64,000 nt of DNA from Sphagnum magellanicum (lineage: Eukaryota > Streptophyta > Sphagnopsida > Sphagnales > Sphagnaceae), in NCBI GenBank assembly GCA_021904315.1, contig CM038910.1:23942256-24006255 (forward strand), read 5' to 3'. Below, one piece after another: positions 1-11,726 of this stretch (positions are counted from its first letter, which is position 1; every line of letters begins with the position of its first letter). Position numbers and translations under genes: made by a program. Below the pieces are notes generated by a model. That model ran no database searches. It was not told where the DNA came from and saw nothing but the letters and a program-made list of their open reading frames with translations.

Positions 1-94
1 TAATTCCTTCCACAGTTCGCTTCTGCTGCTCCGGCTCTCCCTCAGGCAAGAACATCTCTCTCTCTATCTTCACGCTAATCGGTGTCTACGTATC

Positions 95-112
95 ATGAGC
101 ATTGCACCGTAG
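95..112 (+). promoter_or_regulatory. five-codon upstream ORF in the BUB1 leader
   Basis: ATG AGC ATT GCA CCG TAG ends one base before the BUB1 start codon at 114. The stop and the next ATG are so close that termination-reinitiation is possible. Only the sequence layout is seen; any effect on translation is inference. Confidence 0.4.
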
Positions 113-113
113 A

Positions 114-3100
114 ATGGACGAGCAACGAGCAAAGCAGCACGAGTTCATCGCCAACATGTCAAAGAACAACCTGGCCAGGTCTGTTCTGCTTGTTGTTGTA
201 ATTTTCTTGCTTCTTCTCCTCCTCCTTTAGCTTGACCAGCATTAGGTCATGGCGGTTTCTAGTGTCTGGATGAAGACTGTTTGGATCTGTGGTTGAAATC
301 TGGCAGAGAACTGGCTGCGGCCATAATCAATTATCAGGGCGATGATCCTCTTCAACCCTGGCTTCGGTAAGTGGTTTCTTTCTATCAACGGGAGCGGGTT
401 TGTTTCTTCCTCCATGCGACAATTAGTCCTCTTCTCTGCCTACTTGCATATTCTTACCACTGGTGGCTACCTAATGCACTGGTGAGCTGCAATTCAATTG
501 ACAGTGTGATTCCTTGTTGTGTGCATGTATCATCTCACTGTTTGCCTGGGAGCTCAACTGGGAGCAGGTACATTAACTGGTTGAAAGAGTCACAGCCAGA
601 GGATTTGCAGCCATGGCTGCAGGCGTGTGCTCAAGCATTTGAAACAGATGAGCGCTACGTATCTGACATTCGTTACCTAAGAGTGTGGGTGCAATATGTA
701 AGGCAGCCTCTCTTAGTATCTGACAACTTTTCCCCATTTGAATTGTATCTATCTCACATGGAGGATACTTGCAAGGACAAACAGAATCACATCCCATTTT
801 CTGTGGTTTGTTTTGGGTGTGCTCACTGTCCTTGTAGGCAGACTGCTGCCCAGAACCTGCAGACGTCCTTTCGGGTTTGGAGGGGAAAATAGGCCAAGAG
901 CATGCACTCTTCTATGAAGCATATGGAACATGCCTGGAACTTCGCAGGAATTTTACCAAGGCCAAACAAATTTACGAGCTTGGTGTTTCAAGGTATACAC
1001 AAAACATCATCAGTTCAGCACTTCTACTGCAACTTGAATTCAACAAACTCTGCATCAGAAAATAGGAAATTGTTAATTTGGTCCCACTCATTTTCCATTG
1101 TTAATGAGGGACCATATGCTGCAATTTAGTTTCAGGAAGACCAACAGGAACTGAGGGGTGCAGAACATGAGTGCAGGCAAGCACAGCCAATTGGAAGGCT
1201 GAAAAATATGTATGAATCTTTCCTCCATCGGATGAACTTACGCCATGAGCGCACACAGCGAGAGGTTAGTTGGCATTTTTGTTGATGACTATTTTATGTC
1301 TTACTTCCAGTGGTATTGGCCTTGTATTCATGTGCACTCATGTCCCAGGCTAAGTTTGCCACCATTGCCAGATGGAAGGGATTTGAGGAGCTATGGGTTT
1401 TCATGACTTTGTGGATAAAGATCAAACACTGATGGTCTGTAAATCACTAGAGGTTGGAGTGCAGTATAGATTGATGCCCCTGTGGATTGATGTTATACCT
1501 GAATACTGATCCATATTTGCAAACTTGTGCAGCAGCAACAGGCATTGTCTTGCATGATGAAATTAGGGCCAGAGAGACCAAATGGTTTTGCACATTCATA
1601 TGAAGACACAGGAGCTTGTCAAAACTCAGGTTCACACCAGCTCAGAGTTTGTAGGATGCTTTAGTGGAGGTCATTCATATCTTCTGATCCTCCTGCTTGA
1701 TGCAGTGATTGTTTAGCTAACTCTTGGCAGGTTTTGGGGGGTTTATAATTACAGAACCAGGTCCTGCCAAAACTCTCAGGGCTGAAACTAATTCAAACCC
1801 CCCTACTCGTGTTGGATGGATGATATATGGGATGAGCACAGAAAAAATGGAGGCCAGTTTTGAGGAAGCAAGGCTATTGCATTGGAAACCTGCCCAATCA
1901 GGGCCTCAATGGACTAGTTCATGTGAAAATCTTGCTGATGAGGTCAATGGCAAAGAGAAGCCTTTGGGCTTCCTGAGAGCAAATGTTGGCTTCAAGGAAA
2001 AGGAAGTTCCTCCATCTATTACTAGATGGCTGGAGAGCAATGATGACTTGCAAGACAGAAATGTAGTTGGTTTGCTGAGGGGATACACACAGAAGGAGGA
2101 AAGGGCAGGGCATGAACTTCCTGTGGCTCATTTCCTCCCAGCAAGATCAGCTAGTCAATCTAAGAATGTGCTGATCAACCATTGTTCTGTTAATAGGATT
2201 GATAAGGGTTTACTTCTTCACTGTCCTTCTCCACCCAGGGGTTGTGGGCCTGTTGATAATTCTGTGTTAGTTGATGGAGATGAAATTGCTGGCAGCAGAC
2301 CATCTACCGAACAACATTCAATTGATCTTGATGCAAATGCTCAGGACACAATGGATCACCAATGTCTAGTTGACACTACACAAGATGCTGTAGCAGACAT
2401 TCTTTCAATGTTTACTGATCCGATTTCCTGCAACACATCCAAACCAAAAGCTGGGTTTTCCCCGGGCATGAGGTCCAGAGTACCAGCTTTTGTAACCAGG
2501 GACTTTGATTCACAGAATTTTGAAATTCCTAATTTTGTACCAAATTTACAGACTATGGACACAAAAAATGAAAGCAATCTGGGGAAAGACTCTGTGTATC
2601 CCTGGGAGGAAGCTCTGGTCTTGAAGCTTCTGAAAGATTTGAATCCACCTCTAACAGAATATGAGGTACAATGCTAGCTGATGTTGGTGATGATAAATAC
2701 CATACAGCTGACTGCAGTATGATTGCAATGGAGTAGAATATTTTATTGCAAATAACTTGTGTCAAGCCATCTAATAGCTTTTAGCAACACCAGGTTTTTA
2801 ACAATATCAGTTGTGAAGTCGGACACACTTTCAATAAGAATTTCATCTTCAGTAGTAATAACCATGTGCCTGGAATCACTCATCTGATTCCTGTCTGGTT
2901 TGAATGCAGGGTTATTTACCAAGTACTAAGAAGTATACTGGGACTGTAAGTCTCTCAATGTTGAAGTCTGGTGTGCGAAACAAAACACTGAAGCTTGGTG
3001 AGCACATCTGCCGTATTGTGAAGTCATGGATGAAAGAAATGTATATGTGGGCTTCTTACACTACTTTCTTATCATGCAAACAATACCAAATTGGAGACAG

Positions 3101-5467
3101 AAGGACAACCAAAAGAACATTGTGGTGAAAAGTGGAAATACCCTCAAACTAACAGTTATGCCTTGATGTAGGGTCCAGCACCTATCACATGAAAAGGTGC
3201 ACAGGGAAAGGTGCTTTTGCCCAGGTCTATGAAGCTGAGGTTGAAGATGGTTATGGAAGAGATGACTGTCGTGTTGTGTTAAAGGTTTGCATGTGACCTC
3301 TGAAGGTGTATTTCCTGCTTAGTTATGTAGCTAGAGACTGTAGAATTCCCTGGGGTGCTTGAAAAGGGAGCTGACAAATTAATGTATGGGTCCACAGCTA
3401 TGGTGGATGTGGAGATCATGTTCATGAATGTTAGGTAGTTTGAGAGGTAAATTGAATAACTTTTATATGGTGCTTGACCAGAGATCTCAAAAGTGAGACA
3501 TAAGTTTTCACCTTGCAATGACGTAGCTCAGAAGAAGGTCAAGTCCTTTTTTGACTGACAGCAACTGAGATACCAAGCTGTGTTCCTTGTATTCAGCTAG
3601 GTTTGTGTGGTCATGGATACAGGTCCAAAAGCCTGCTTGCCCTTGGGAGTTCTATATCTATAAGCAGCTTGACATACAGATCCCTTCTGAGGAGGTGTGT
3701 CCAAATCACTTTTGTTTTCCACCCCCATCTTGAGTTTGTTTGCTTGTTTTCCTATTTAATTTCAGGTGGCACTGTGTATAGTGTACTCTATTTCCAGAAA
3801 GTCTGCTACAGGAGTGGTTGTATTTGTTGTCTCAAACTTGTGCAAAATGATTTTGCCTAGGTGTGGTCTGACAGTTACTCAATTGTTGCTCTTGTAGAGG
3901 TGCTTCTATGGGTATGCTCATAAAATCCATGTCTACTCAGATTGTAGCTTTATGATGTGTGATTACTGCCAGTATGGCACCCTTCAGGTACGCACAAGTA
4001 ACCTTATGTATTAACCATTCTGAGCTCGGTGATTACTGTGCTTGCTGTAGACACTACATTAATTTTCTTTTGCAGATGTTAACTTACTGGAGTGATCTGG
4101 AAAATTCAGTGCAGTTTGGTCTTTTTGCATGCAGGAACTGGTGAATGCTTATCTTGCACTTGGGCAACGCATGGATGAAGTTCTTTGTATGTACTACACA
4201 ATTGAGATGCTGGATATGCTGGAAGTTTTGCACAGAGTTGGCCTCATCCATGGGGACCTCAAGCCTGATAATCTCCTCATACGTAGTGACAGGTGTGTTT
4301 AGGTCTGCCCTTTGCTGTGACAACAGACATTATGCAGATGGAACTCATTTTCATTTCTCATTTTTCATGACTCTGATATCATACGAATACTTCTTCAGAG
4401 ACTGGTGTCCTTTCTGGAATGTTGTATGAAGCCTGTTTTCACTATCTGAAGTGCACATTTTGCAGTGAGGATTGGGAAGAGTGGCCGCCTGATCGGCCTG
4501 GGCGCTGGAAACATCAGGTTTGATCTTTTATGAGTGATATATGCAAGCTGTGGATAGGCATGAATGATATCTTTTCTATGTATATGCTGTTGAGGAGAAT
4601 GAACAAGTACTGGACAGGCCATGAATTCCAAAGGGAAATATTCTTATTGGTTATTCCTTTGTATAAGAAAGCTTCAATCCTTGTGCAGGGGCTTTGCTTG
4701 ATAGACTGGGGCCGAAGCATTGACACAAATCTATTTCCTGAAGGGATGGAATTCATAGGAGACAGCAACACTGTTGCATTCCGGTGTATAGAAATGCTGG
4801 AGAAAAGGCCTTGGACTTTTCAGGTTGCACTTTGGATTTGTTTCAAGTGTCTTTGGAGCCCTCAGTCATCAATCTAGTTTCCATTATCAGCAATCAATCT
4901 TGTGACTGTTAAAGTATGTCCTGTGAAGTTTGTTAGTGATGTCATTCATAAGCATGTGACAGCAAGCAAGAAGCTTAACTGAAATATTGAACAGGTGGAC
5001 ACATATGGTTTATGTGGTGTGGTACACTGCTTGCTACATGGCAGCTACATGGAGATTCAGAAGAGCTGTGGATCAGACTCCTGTCCCATCTATTCTCCTA
5101 AAGCACCCTACAAACGGTATTCTCCTTGCTGTAATTCTCTTCCTCTTGTAGGACATGTCCAGATGTTGCAAAACTGAGTGGTTCTGTATTTCAGAAGAAG
5201 CGTTGAAGGAATTGAAGCCTCTGGTGTTTTTCATCTCTGAAGGCATACATGTTACTTGACTTCTGATGGTGTTGCAGATACTGGAATGTAGAGCTATGGC
5301 AGAATCTCTTTCAGACACTGCTGAATGTGGGAAGCTGTGCGAATAATCCAAGCTTGGGAATTCTTCGCAAAACTTTTGAGAACCACCTAATGAGCACTTC
5401 TGGCCTAGTCAAGAAGCTACGTCAGCTTCTGTTGAAGCAAAGCATCATGTTGCGCAGCCGGAGATAA
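114..5467 (+). CDS. BUB1: BUB1-type mitotic checkpoint serine/threonine kinase
   Basis: Spindle-assembly checkpoint kinase that acts at kinetochores and phosphorylates histone H2A. Exons that join in phase: 114-178, 307-366, 568-697, 838-992, 1177-1264, about 1730-2664, 2910-2997, 3172-3284, 3623-3694, 3898-3987, 4135-4292, 4466-4517, 4689-4823, 4995-5116, 5278-5467, giving roughly 815 residues. The junction between 1264 and about 1730 is unresolved; a small exon may lie near 1349. Exons 2-5 encode the Mad3/BUB1 homology region 1 (TPR-like; YINWLKESQPEDL, then GQEHALFYEAYGTCLEL). The long exon is linker and includes TTQDAVADILSMF, resembling the conserved CD1-type motif of BUB1. The C-terminal kinase has a glycine loop (GKGAFAQVYEAE), VVLK lysine, catalytic HGDLKPDNLL and IDWGRSID in place of DFG, as in BUB1 kinases, which use a degenerate metal-binding motif. 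The start follows a 5-codon upstream ORF. Family assignment is firm; minor exon edges are inference. Corresponds to Arabidopsis BMF1/BRK1. Confidence 0.92.
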
Positions 5468-8400
5468 TTCCTATTCTTCTCAGTTGGTCCACAGCATTTA
5501 AGTTCAACTGTATGCATCCCTTGTTTATTTCACAGCTGCTGTTACTGAGCTAGGTGCTCCATACATAAGCATCTCCTTCTCTATGTGGTTCCTCTCATTG
5601 GGGCAACCTATGTGAAGACTTTAAGGCTGACTCACCTGAGCAGAAGACTCAAATCACAACTGGGTGTGGGATCTGTACAATTCAAGAGAAGCAGAGAGAC
5701 CAGATTCCATGGCTGGCAGTCTGGAGACAAAAAGATGATTTCCATCCTGTGTTGCAGGGGACTCTGGAGTGGTCTTGTCCAAGTGAGCCATGTTTGACCC
5801 ATGTAGTAAGAAACTTGTTCCTCCATTGGATGCCACTATTGCAAGTTACAAGGCTGATGCTATCTAGTGTTTGGGGCAAGCTATTATGTCTATTGCTCCT
5901 GACTCATACTTTTGCAACAAAATTGTAGATGATACCCGGAGGCCTGGTTGATCATTCAAGTATGCAGTCTCAGTGCAGGAGTTGCTTTCTGGGGAGATAG
6001 TGGCCACCTTTGTGCAGCCTTACCCCACTGCCTTGCTTCCTGAAACTGGGGTGAAGGGTAACTGGCTGCACCACAGAAGTAAGCTGGCTGATCCATCAAA
6101 GCTCATGTCAGATTTATGCTCTAGTTACTTCTTGGCATAGTAAATATAAGTACTTGTGTACCTGTGGTACATCTCAAGACAGCAACAATAAATTAAAATA
6201 TTCAAGCTCCATTCCATAGCCTTGTCATACAGAGTCTGTGGCCTTGATTTTTGCAATAGCATTTGCACCAGTACTATATTCTGGCATCTATTTGCTCAAG
6301 TGCATTTTCAGTAATTTGGCTTGTGTAATGGAGACCTGTACTAATGCATCATGATACTTATTGCAGGATTTAACGCTGGAAATACACAGGGCAGGCATAT
6401 TCTTGTAACTATGTGGGGTTCAAGCACAGGACTTACTGAATATGGCAAAATATGCAGACAGTAACAACAGCAGCTCTTGATTTCAATGCTGTATTAGATC
6501 ACTTGTGAAGGCAAATTGTCTGGGACCAGAATGGAGTCCCAGGAATTTTAGAGCAGGCAATCACACAATGATCAGTTAAAGCATCTTGTAAACTGGTCTC
6601 ACTGTGTGGTGACCTCTTGGAATAATTTTAGTATATTGCAAATATTGGTTAGCAAACATGATATTAGTGATCACAGCACAGAGTTGTATTACGGATGACT
6701 GACCTTATGGTAATTTGTTTGCCATATATGGCTTTTGGTATCTTTGATTTTCACAGACTCTGAATACGATGTTGGATGGACTGGTGCACAATTTGGAATT
6801 CCATGGTCCTGGTGAGAAATGTTTTATATTTGTCTATTTGTGTCCACTAATGAGAAGTTTGCTTTTGAGAACTGTGTTTGATAACAAAGCTTTTGAACTT
6901 ACCCATGCTTAATCAGATTGTTGTGCTTTCCTCAGTTCAGAATCGTTTATCAAAAATCTGGTAACTGTAGAGCCAGTTCATTCAGGTGCCAGTAATGTGT
7001 GGCAATTAGAGTAGTGCAAACACAGCATTTAACCTTCATGAGCTTGTTGCAGGTCTGACTCCTGTTTTGGTATTCTCTTCATTATTCCATTGTCCCTGTT
7101 ATTGGATTTCATAGATGTGAAAACTGTGTTTCATTGCCTTTTACTAACTTGTTTCTTGTAATTTTGCAATCTTCTTGTTGTGGACAGCCTCTACAGTACA
7201 CTTCCATGGCTCCCAAAATTCCTACCACTTCAAAAAAACAGAATGAGCTGATCCAAGCATCAAACATGGACAGAATTGAAGAAGCATGGATCAATTTCAG
7301 GGAGATTGCAAGATCTGGGCACTGGCAGTCAAATGAGGTAATACAAGTCTGTAGGACACACCTGTCCTGCTTCTGGGGCCTTTAACTCCTGCCCTGAGCC
7401 TTGCAGCCCTGCCTTGAGCAGTAGATAAGTATTTTTCTTGCTGAGGACCTTGTTGAGTTTCCAGATAATACATATGTAGACTTATTAGCCAATTCCTCAT
7501 CACTAACCCCACTCTTGCTCAGGCATCACTGCGGATGTTCCACAGTTGGTTGGGTGCAGTTCGAAAGATCAGATGCATGTGAATCATGGTCATCAATCTG
7601 TTTTTTCACTGGCATATTGAACATTGGAACTGAACTTGTAGGCAAATGGGAACTCTCTGTGAAAAACCACGGCAGGGGTGAAAGACAATTGTGAAACCCA
7701 ATGACCAGGAAAGTAATACTGAAAACTCCAATTTTTTTATCAGCACGTGTAAGCAAAACTAGTATCAGGGTCTCCTGCAATCTCAAGGCCTGTTAGTTTA
7801 TTTCACTTTATTCATTCAGATAATTTTGGGAACTCCTGGTCCTTGCTTGGGGCAAAAATCATCTTTCCTTTTACAAGTCTCTTTCTACAAGTTCTCATGC
7901 ATTCATGTGGATTTTGTACCACATATCTTCATGATAATACACCGGGAATAGTTCCTCATATGGTTTTTTTGGACCAGGCTTCCTAGTAAGTGTATGTGTG
8001 TTTGGTAGGTACAATCAGAAGCATCAGGAATAATCATCTTAAGCTTTTCGTGGATTCTTTCTTACAAATATGGGTCCCCGCACCTGAAAAAAAAGTTTTG
8101 ACAGCTGTATGCACAGGGGGGAAAAGGCCTTGTAACAAGGTTGTATCTCAAGGCTTTGCAACAAGGTGCAAGTCACTGCAGATTGGCACAGTTGTATCTC
8201 ATCGGAAGCTAACACCTGTTAGCCATCCACGGTTTACAGGTACTCACTACTCACTCCCATGACTAGAATTCACAACTTTCAATATTAAGTACATAGGTAA
8301 TCGGTGCATGTCTTCTTTCTGCTCACAAAACATTTGAAGAATAATTGATAAAAGTGATCAGGTTGCAGGTGTTTGGAATTTGAAGTTGTAACCTGAATGT

Positions 8401-10358
8401 CTCCACAGGAAACTATCATGACAAAAAGGTCGAAGAATAATGGTAAAAGTGATTCTAAAGGTACAACAACACACCCTTCCTTGCTTAGAAATTTCACCTT
8501 CTGCATTCATTCTCCATGCACATCCCCCTATTGTGTGCCATGGTTCAACTTCCATGTATATAACTTGTAGAGGGCTGCAAGATGTTGTGCTGAGGCACTA
8601 CAAAGCATGCTACTATTTTTGGGGGAGAGAAGAATATTTAGGCTTTTATGTTGGGGTGGGGAGTACCCAATGTTACCAAAATGTCGATGATGGGCCAATC
8701 AAGTGACTCCATCTGGAAAAAATAAAAATAAAAAATAAAGTGTGGATGCACCCCTCACTACATAATAGAAGCCTGAATAAGTACCTCCTATTTATTAATA
8801 GAAAGGTTAAATCAACACATTTCTGTCAAACAATTAATTAAATTTGAAGATTCCATATATATATATGTATATATATTCTTGATCATTCTAAATATTCTTT
8901 AATATCCTAGGAAATTTTTTGTTCTTTGAGGTTTCTTTTTTTGGGGTGAAAATTTCAACGTTTCTGAAAATAATATAATTAGTGTCAAAGCTGCCAAGGT
9001 ACTATGGTCTTCTCCAACAGACCAAGGCAAAATTTTTTTTTTAATGAATTGTGTTTGCTTTCCCGTCAACTTCATGAACAAACCATTTTTATGATCATGG
9101 TAGGTGTATAGGTACCAGTTCTGGACAGAAATTTGGTACTAGGTACTCATTTAGTCTCTGGACAGAATCCTCTCACAAAAGCTTTTTTTTTGCCCTTTTT
9201 GCATGAAACTTGCCAGGGCTTTGTGGAAGGATTTGGAAAAGTGGGTGGGGTGCGGTGGGGTGGGTCGGTGGGTAGTTTCACACTTTTGTGGTTTGAATCA
9301 ATAAAGAGATCACAAGAATTCTGTTGTTTTTGGATCATCAGTAAAACGAGTGTGCATTGCATGCTTGTACGATGTATTACAAAATGTCACTAGTCCTTGT
9401 TCAGTGTACCAATAAACTCATTTGAATCCTCATTAAATCTGTTCAACCTCATTAAATCTGTTCAACGAGATTAGTGAATTCACTCAAAATCCAATAAAAG
9501 CCCTCAACAATAATTGAAGATGCATTTTGTTATAATGTTGGGTCTCCCCTTTGATCAATCTCTGAATATTGGTTTGTTTGGTTTTATCTGAGGTATTCAA
9601 TTGTTTATCAGTTTGAGCATGTGTTGATTGTCATTGCCGTTGTTGTCTTCATCGGCGAGAGCTATGGAAAGTGTAATTTGGCAGCTGTTGTTGTTGCAAT
9701 AAAAGATTCTTGAATGTAGATGAGAATTTTGACTGAGTGGTGTCCTATTGATTCTGAAAGGTGTCACACCGTGGCCTTGCCATTTACATTAAAAAGTATC
9801 TGAAAGCAAAAGAAGAATGAAGAATGATTGAAACTCAAATATTTTCACCATGCAAAAATGTAATCTTCAAAAAATCCTGTAGAAGAAACCACCAAATCCT
9901 TCAAGAGATTATAACTCTGATAACTAATCTCAAGTTTCAACACAAGCCAAAATATTATCTTTCAAAAATCCTCATGTAAAAATAGACCTATTATTATATT
10001 ACCTAGGGGCCAAAATCCCTTAAGCTATTATACTCTATGATGAATCTAAAACACAATATCCTTGCCTACCAAGGCAAGGCCAATATAAAAAAACTCTTTA
10101 GATCTTGAATTTGGATGTTTGGCATTTCTGCAATGGGGGAATTGGTCATGCTTTTTCTTGATTGGGTCATGTGGCATTTTCTCCCAAATTAAATATTTTT
10201 TCAATCAAATACTACTATAATATTGTGAAAAGAGTAGTGAAATTAATTCAAAGTGTAGCCTATGATAATAATTATGATGATTTTCAACATGCCAACTTCA
10301 TATTTTCACAAATTTTCAGTTCACTATTTTGAGGATTATTTAATGACGAAACTGACCT
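5468..10358. other. mostly non-coding interval between BUB1 and STAR1 region
   Basis: No gene can be called with confidence. Two stretches look exon-like: 6766-6811 lies between an AG acceptor and a GTGAGA donor, and 7186-7338 is open, rich in polar residues and followed by GTAATA. Joining them in phase gives a short tail that ends at a TGA near 7240, so they could be a last exon pair, but no family is recognisable. The open stretch at about 7990-8262 also has no recognisable family. After 8700 the sequence turns AT-rich. A 19-bp direct duplication (CTCATTAAATCTGTTCAA type) lies near 9430-9470. The BUB1 3' UTR probably occupies the first few hundred bases. Confidence 0.4.
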
Positions 10359-10439
10359 TAGGGTAAGGTACTGCGTGAACCTCAGGGCTCTGACCTCGGT
10401 GCTCACACAGTAATTCCCTGATAGGAAGGCCTTACCCTA
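10359..10439. ncRNA. candidate structured RNA, three-way junction
   Basis: An 81-base stretch folds on paper into a three-way junction. The closing stem is TAGGGTAAGG (10359-10368) with CCTTACCCTA (10430-10439), ten perfect pairs. Arm 1 pairs TACTG (10369-10373) with CAGTA (10408-10412), then GTGA with TCAC, ACC with GGT, and TCAG with CTGA, with small bulges. Arm 2 is TTCC-CTGATA-GGAA (10414-10427). The flanks are AT-rich, so this GC-richer, highly paired island stands out. It lacks tRNA A and B boxes and the conserved TPP-riboswitch motifs. It could instead be a small transposon hairpin. Strand unknown. Confidence 0.3.
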
Positions 10440-10823
10440 GTATTAATTCTATAGTTTGGTGAAGGAAAAGTTTTTGGTGGGGATGGGGGGGATGGGGAGA
10501 GGGAATGTTGTTTTTGTTTTTCGAATTTCTCATACCTTGTGTTCCTCTAGTTTCTGGGAGTGATTTGGGAGAAAAAGCTCATCATCGTCAACAACACACC
10601 CATCTTGTGCTGTTGTCATGCATGCTAGTACTAGTAGAAGAAGAAGAAGAAGAAGAAGAAGAAATTCCAATTATCACGCTCCCAACACAAAGGGTACGGT
10701 GCTGGAAGACCAGGACGACATCAGAGCTTCCCTTCCCTTCCCTTCCCATCCCATCATGAGTTTCCCAAGATTGCAACAACACAAACATACCTGAACAAAA
10801 GAAGAACAAGAACAAGAAAACGG

Positions 10824-10862
<39 letters not shown>

Positions 10863-11726
10863 AAAAAAAGGATTTTTTGTCTTCGTAACTGGTGGTCTTT
10901 TTTTCCACCAGATCACAACTATCATGGCTGCAGAAGGTGGAGGAGATCATCAACCCCTAGAGTCTACATTGGAGCTCACAACATGGCAGCAGCAGCAAGG
11001 TGGGTGGGTCCCCTTTCCCTCTTCACAAATTTTCTTCTGTGCACTCGGAATTAGGCGGCAGCGGCAGCAGCAGCAGCAGCTGATCACAACAACCCAATAC
11101 GGGCCCCCCTCCTTCTCTTCCTCTTCTCTGCTCTTCTCTTCTTTACTGTTCTTTCTCTCTGTCACACAACAGGCTTTTTGAACATTCTCGATTCTTGGTC
11201 ACGTTCTGGTCTTTCTGTTCTTTGTTCTTGGTCACCTTCTCATTTGCAGGAGTCCTTTCTGGCACGCGTCTGGAACTCCCTCTCTCTATAGGAAGTAGAT
11301 CGCTGCTGTAACTACCAATCTCCGGAGTATGCCTGTGTGCATGCATGCATGCATGCATACATGTTTTTTTTGTTTATGAGATGAACTTGCTGCTATAAAG
11401 CTATTGCTGAAACTGTTGAAAGAAAGAAAACTTATAAAAAAAATCTGCGTTCTTGCAAGGCAGTTTTGCACTCGAAATCGATCACGAAAAGACGCTCGAG
11501 AATTGATTCCTTTTTTTTTCTTTTCTGTTTTTTTCCTGTAGATTTTTTTTTGCGAGTAGTTTGTCTGTTTTTTTTCCCGGGGGTTCATTTCTTTGTTTCA
11601 ATTTTTCCTCGCCTTGATATCGCTACAATTTGAAGAAGATAGGGACAAGAAGCTGAGCCTCGGAAGCCCCAGAAGAAGAAGAAGCAGAAGAGAATTCGGG
11701 GGACAATTTGTCATGGATCTCTAGCT
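10440..11726 (+). promoter_or_regulatory. promoter and leader region of the STAR1-like gene, microsatellite-rich
   Basis: Contains a GAA tract (about 10636-10663), a GA tract (10826-10859), a CAG-type tract (about 11055-11080), a GCAT tract (about 11338-11358) and several CT/T-rich blocks (11100-11220, 11500-11580). Pyrimidine- and GA-rich leaders are common upstream of plant genes. A further GAA run lies inside the likely first exon near 11770-11793. No specific transcription-factor site is claimed. Confidence 0.4.

Noticed and set aside
1724-1740. Independent gene starting at 1724
   Set aside because: The frame is the long linker exon of BUB1 and joins the next exon in phase at 2664/2910.
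10359-10439. tRNA gene or TPP riboswitch
   Set aside because: No T-loop or anticodon-arm consensus, and none of the conserved thiamine-pyrophosphate motifs.
10588-10953. Minus-strand open frame with serine-leucine repeats
   Set aside because: Produced by the GA and GAA microsatellites; no protein-like features.
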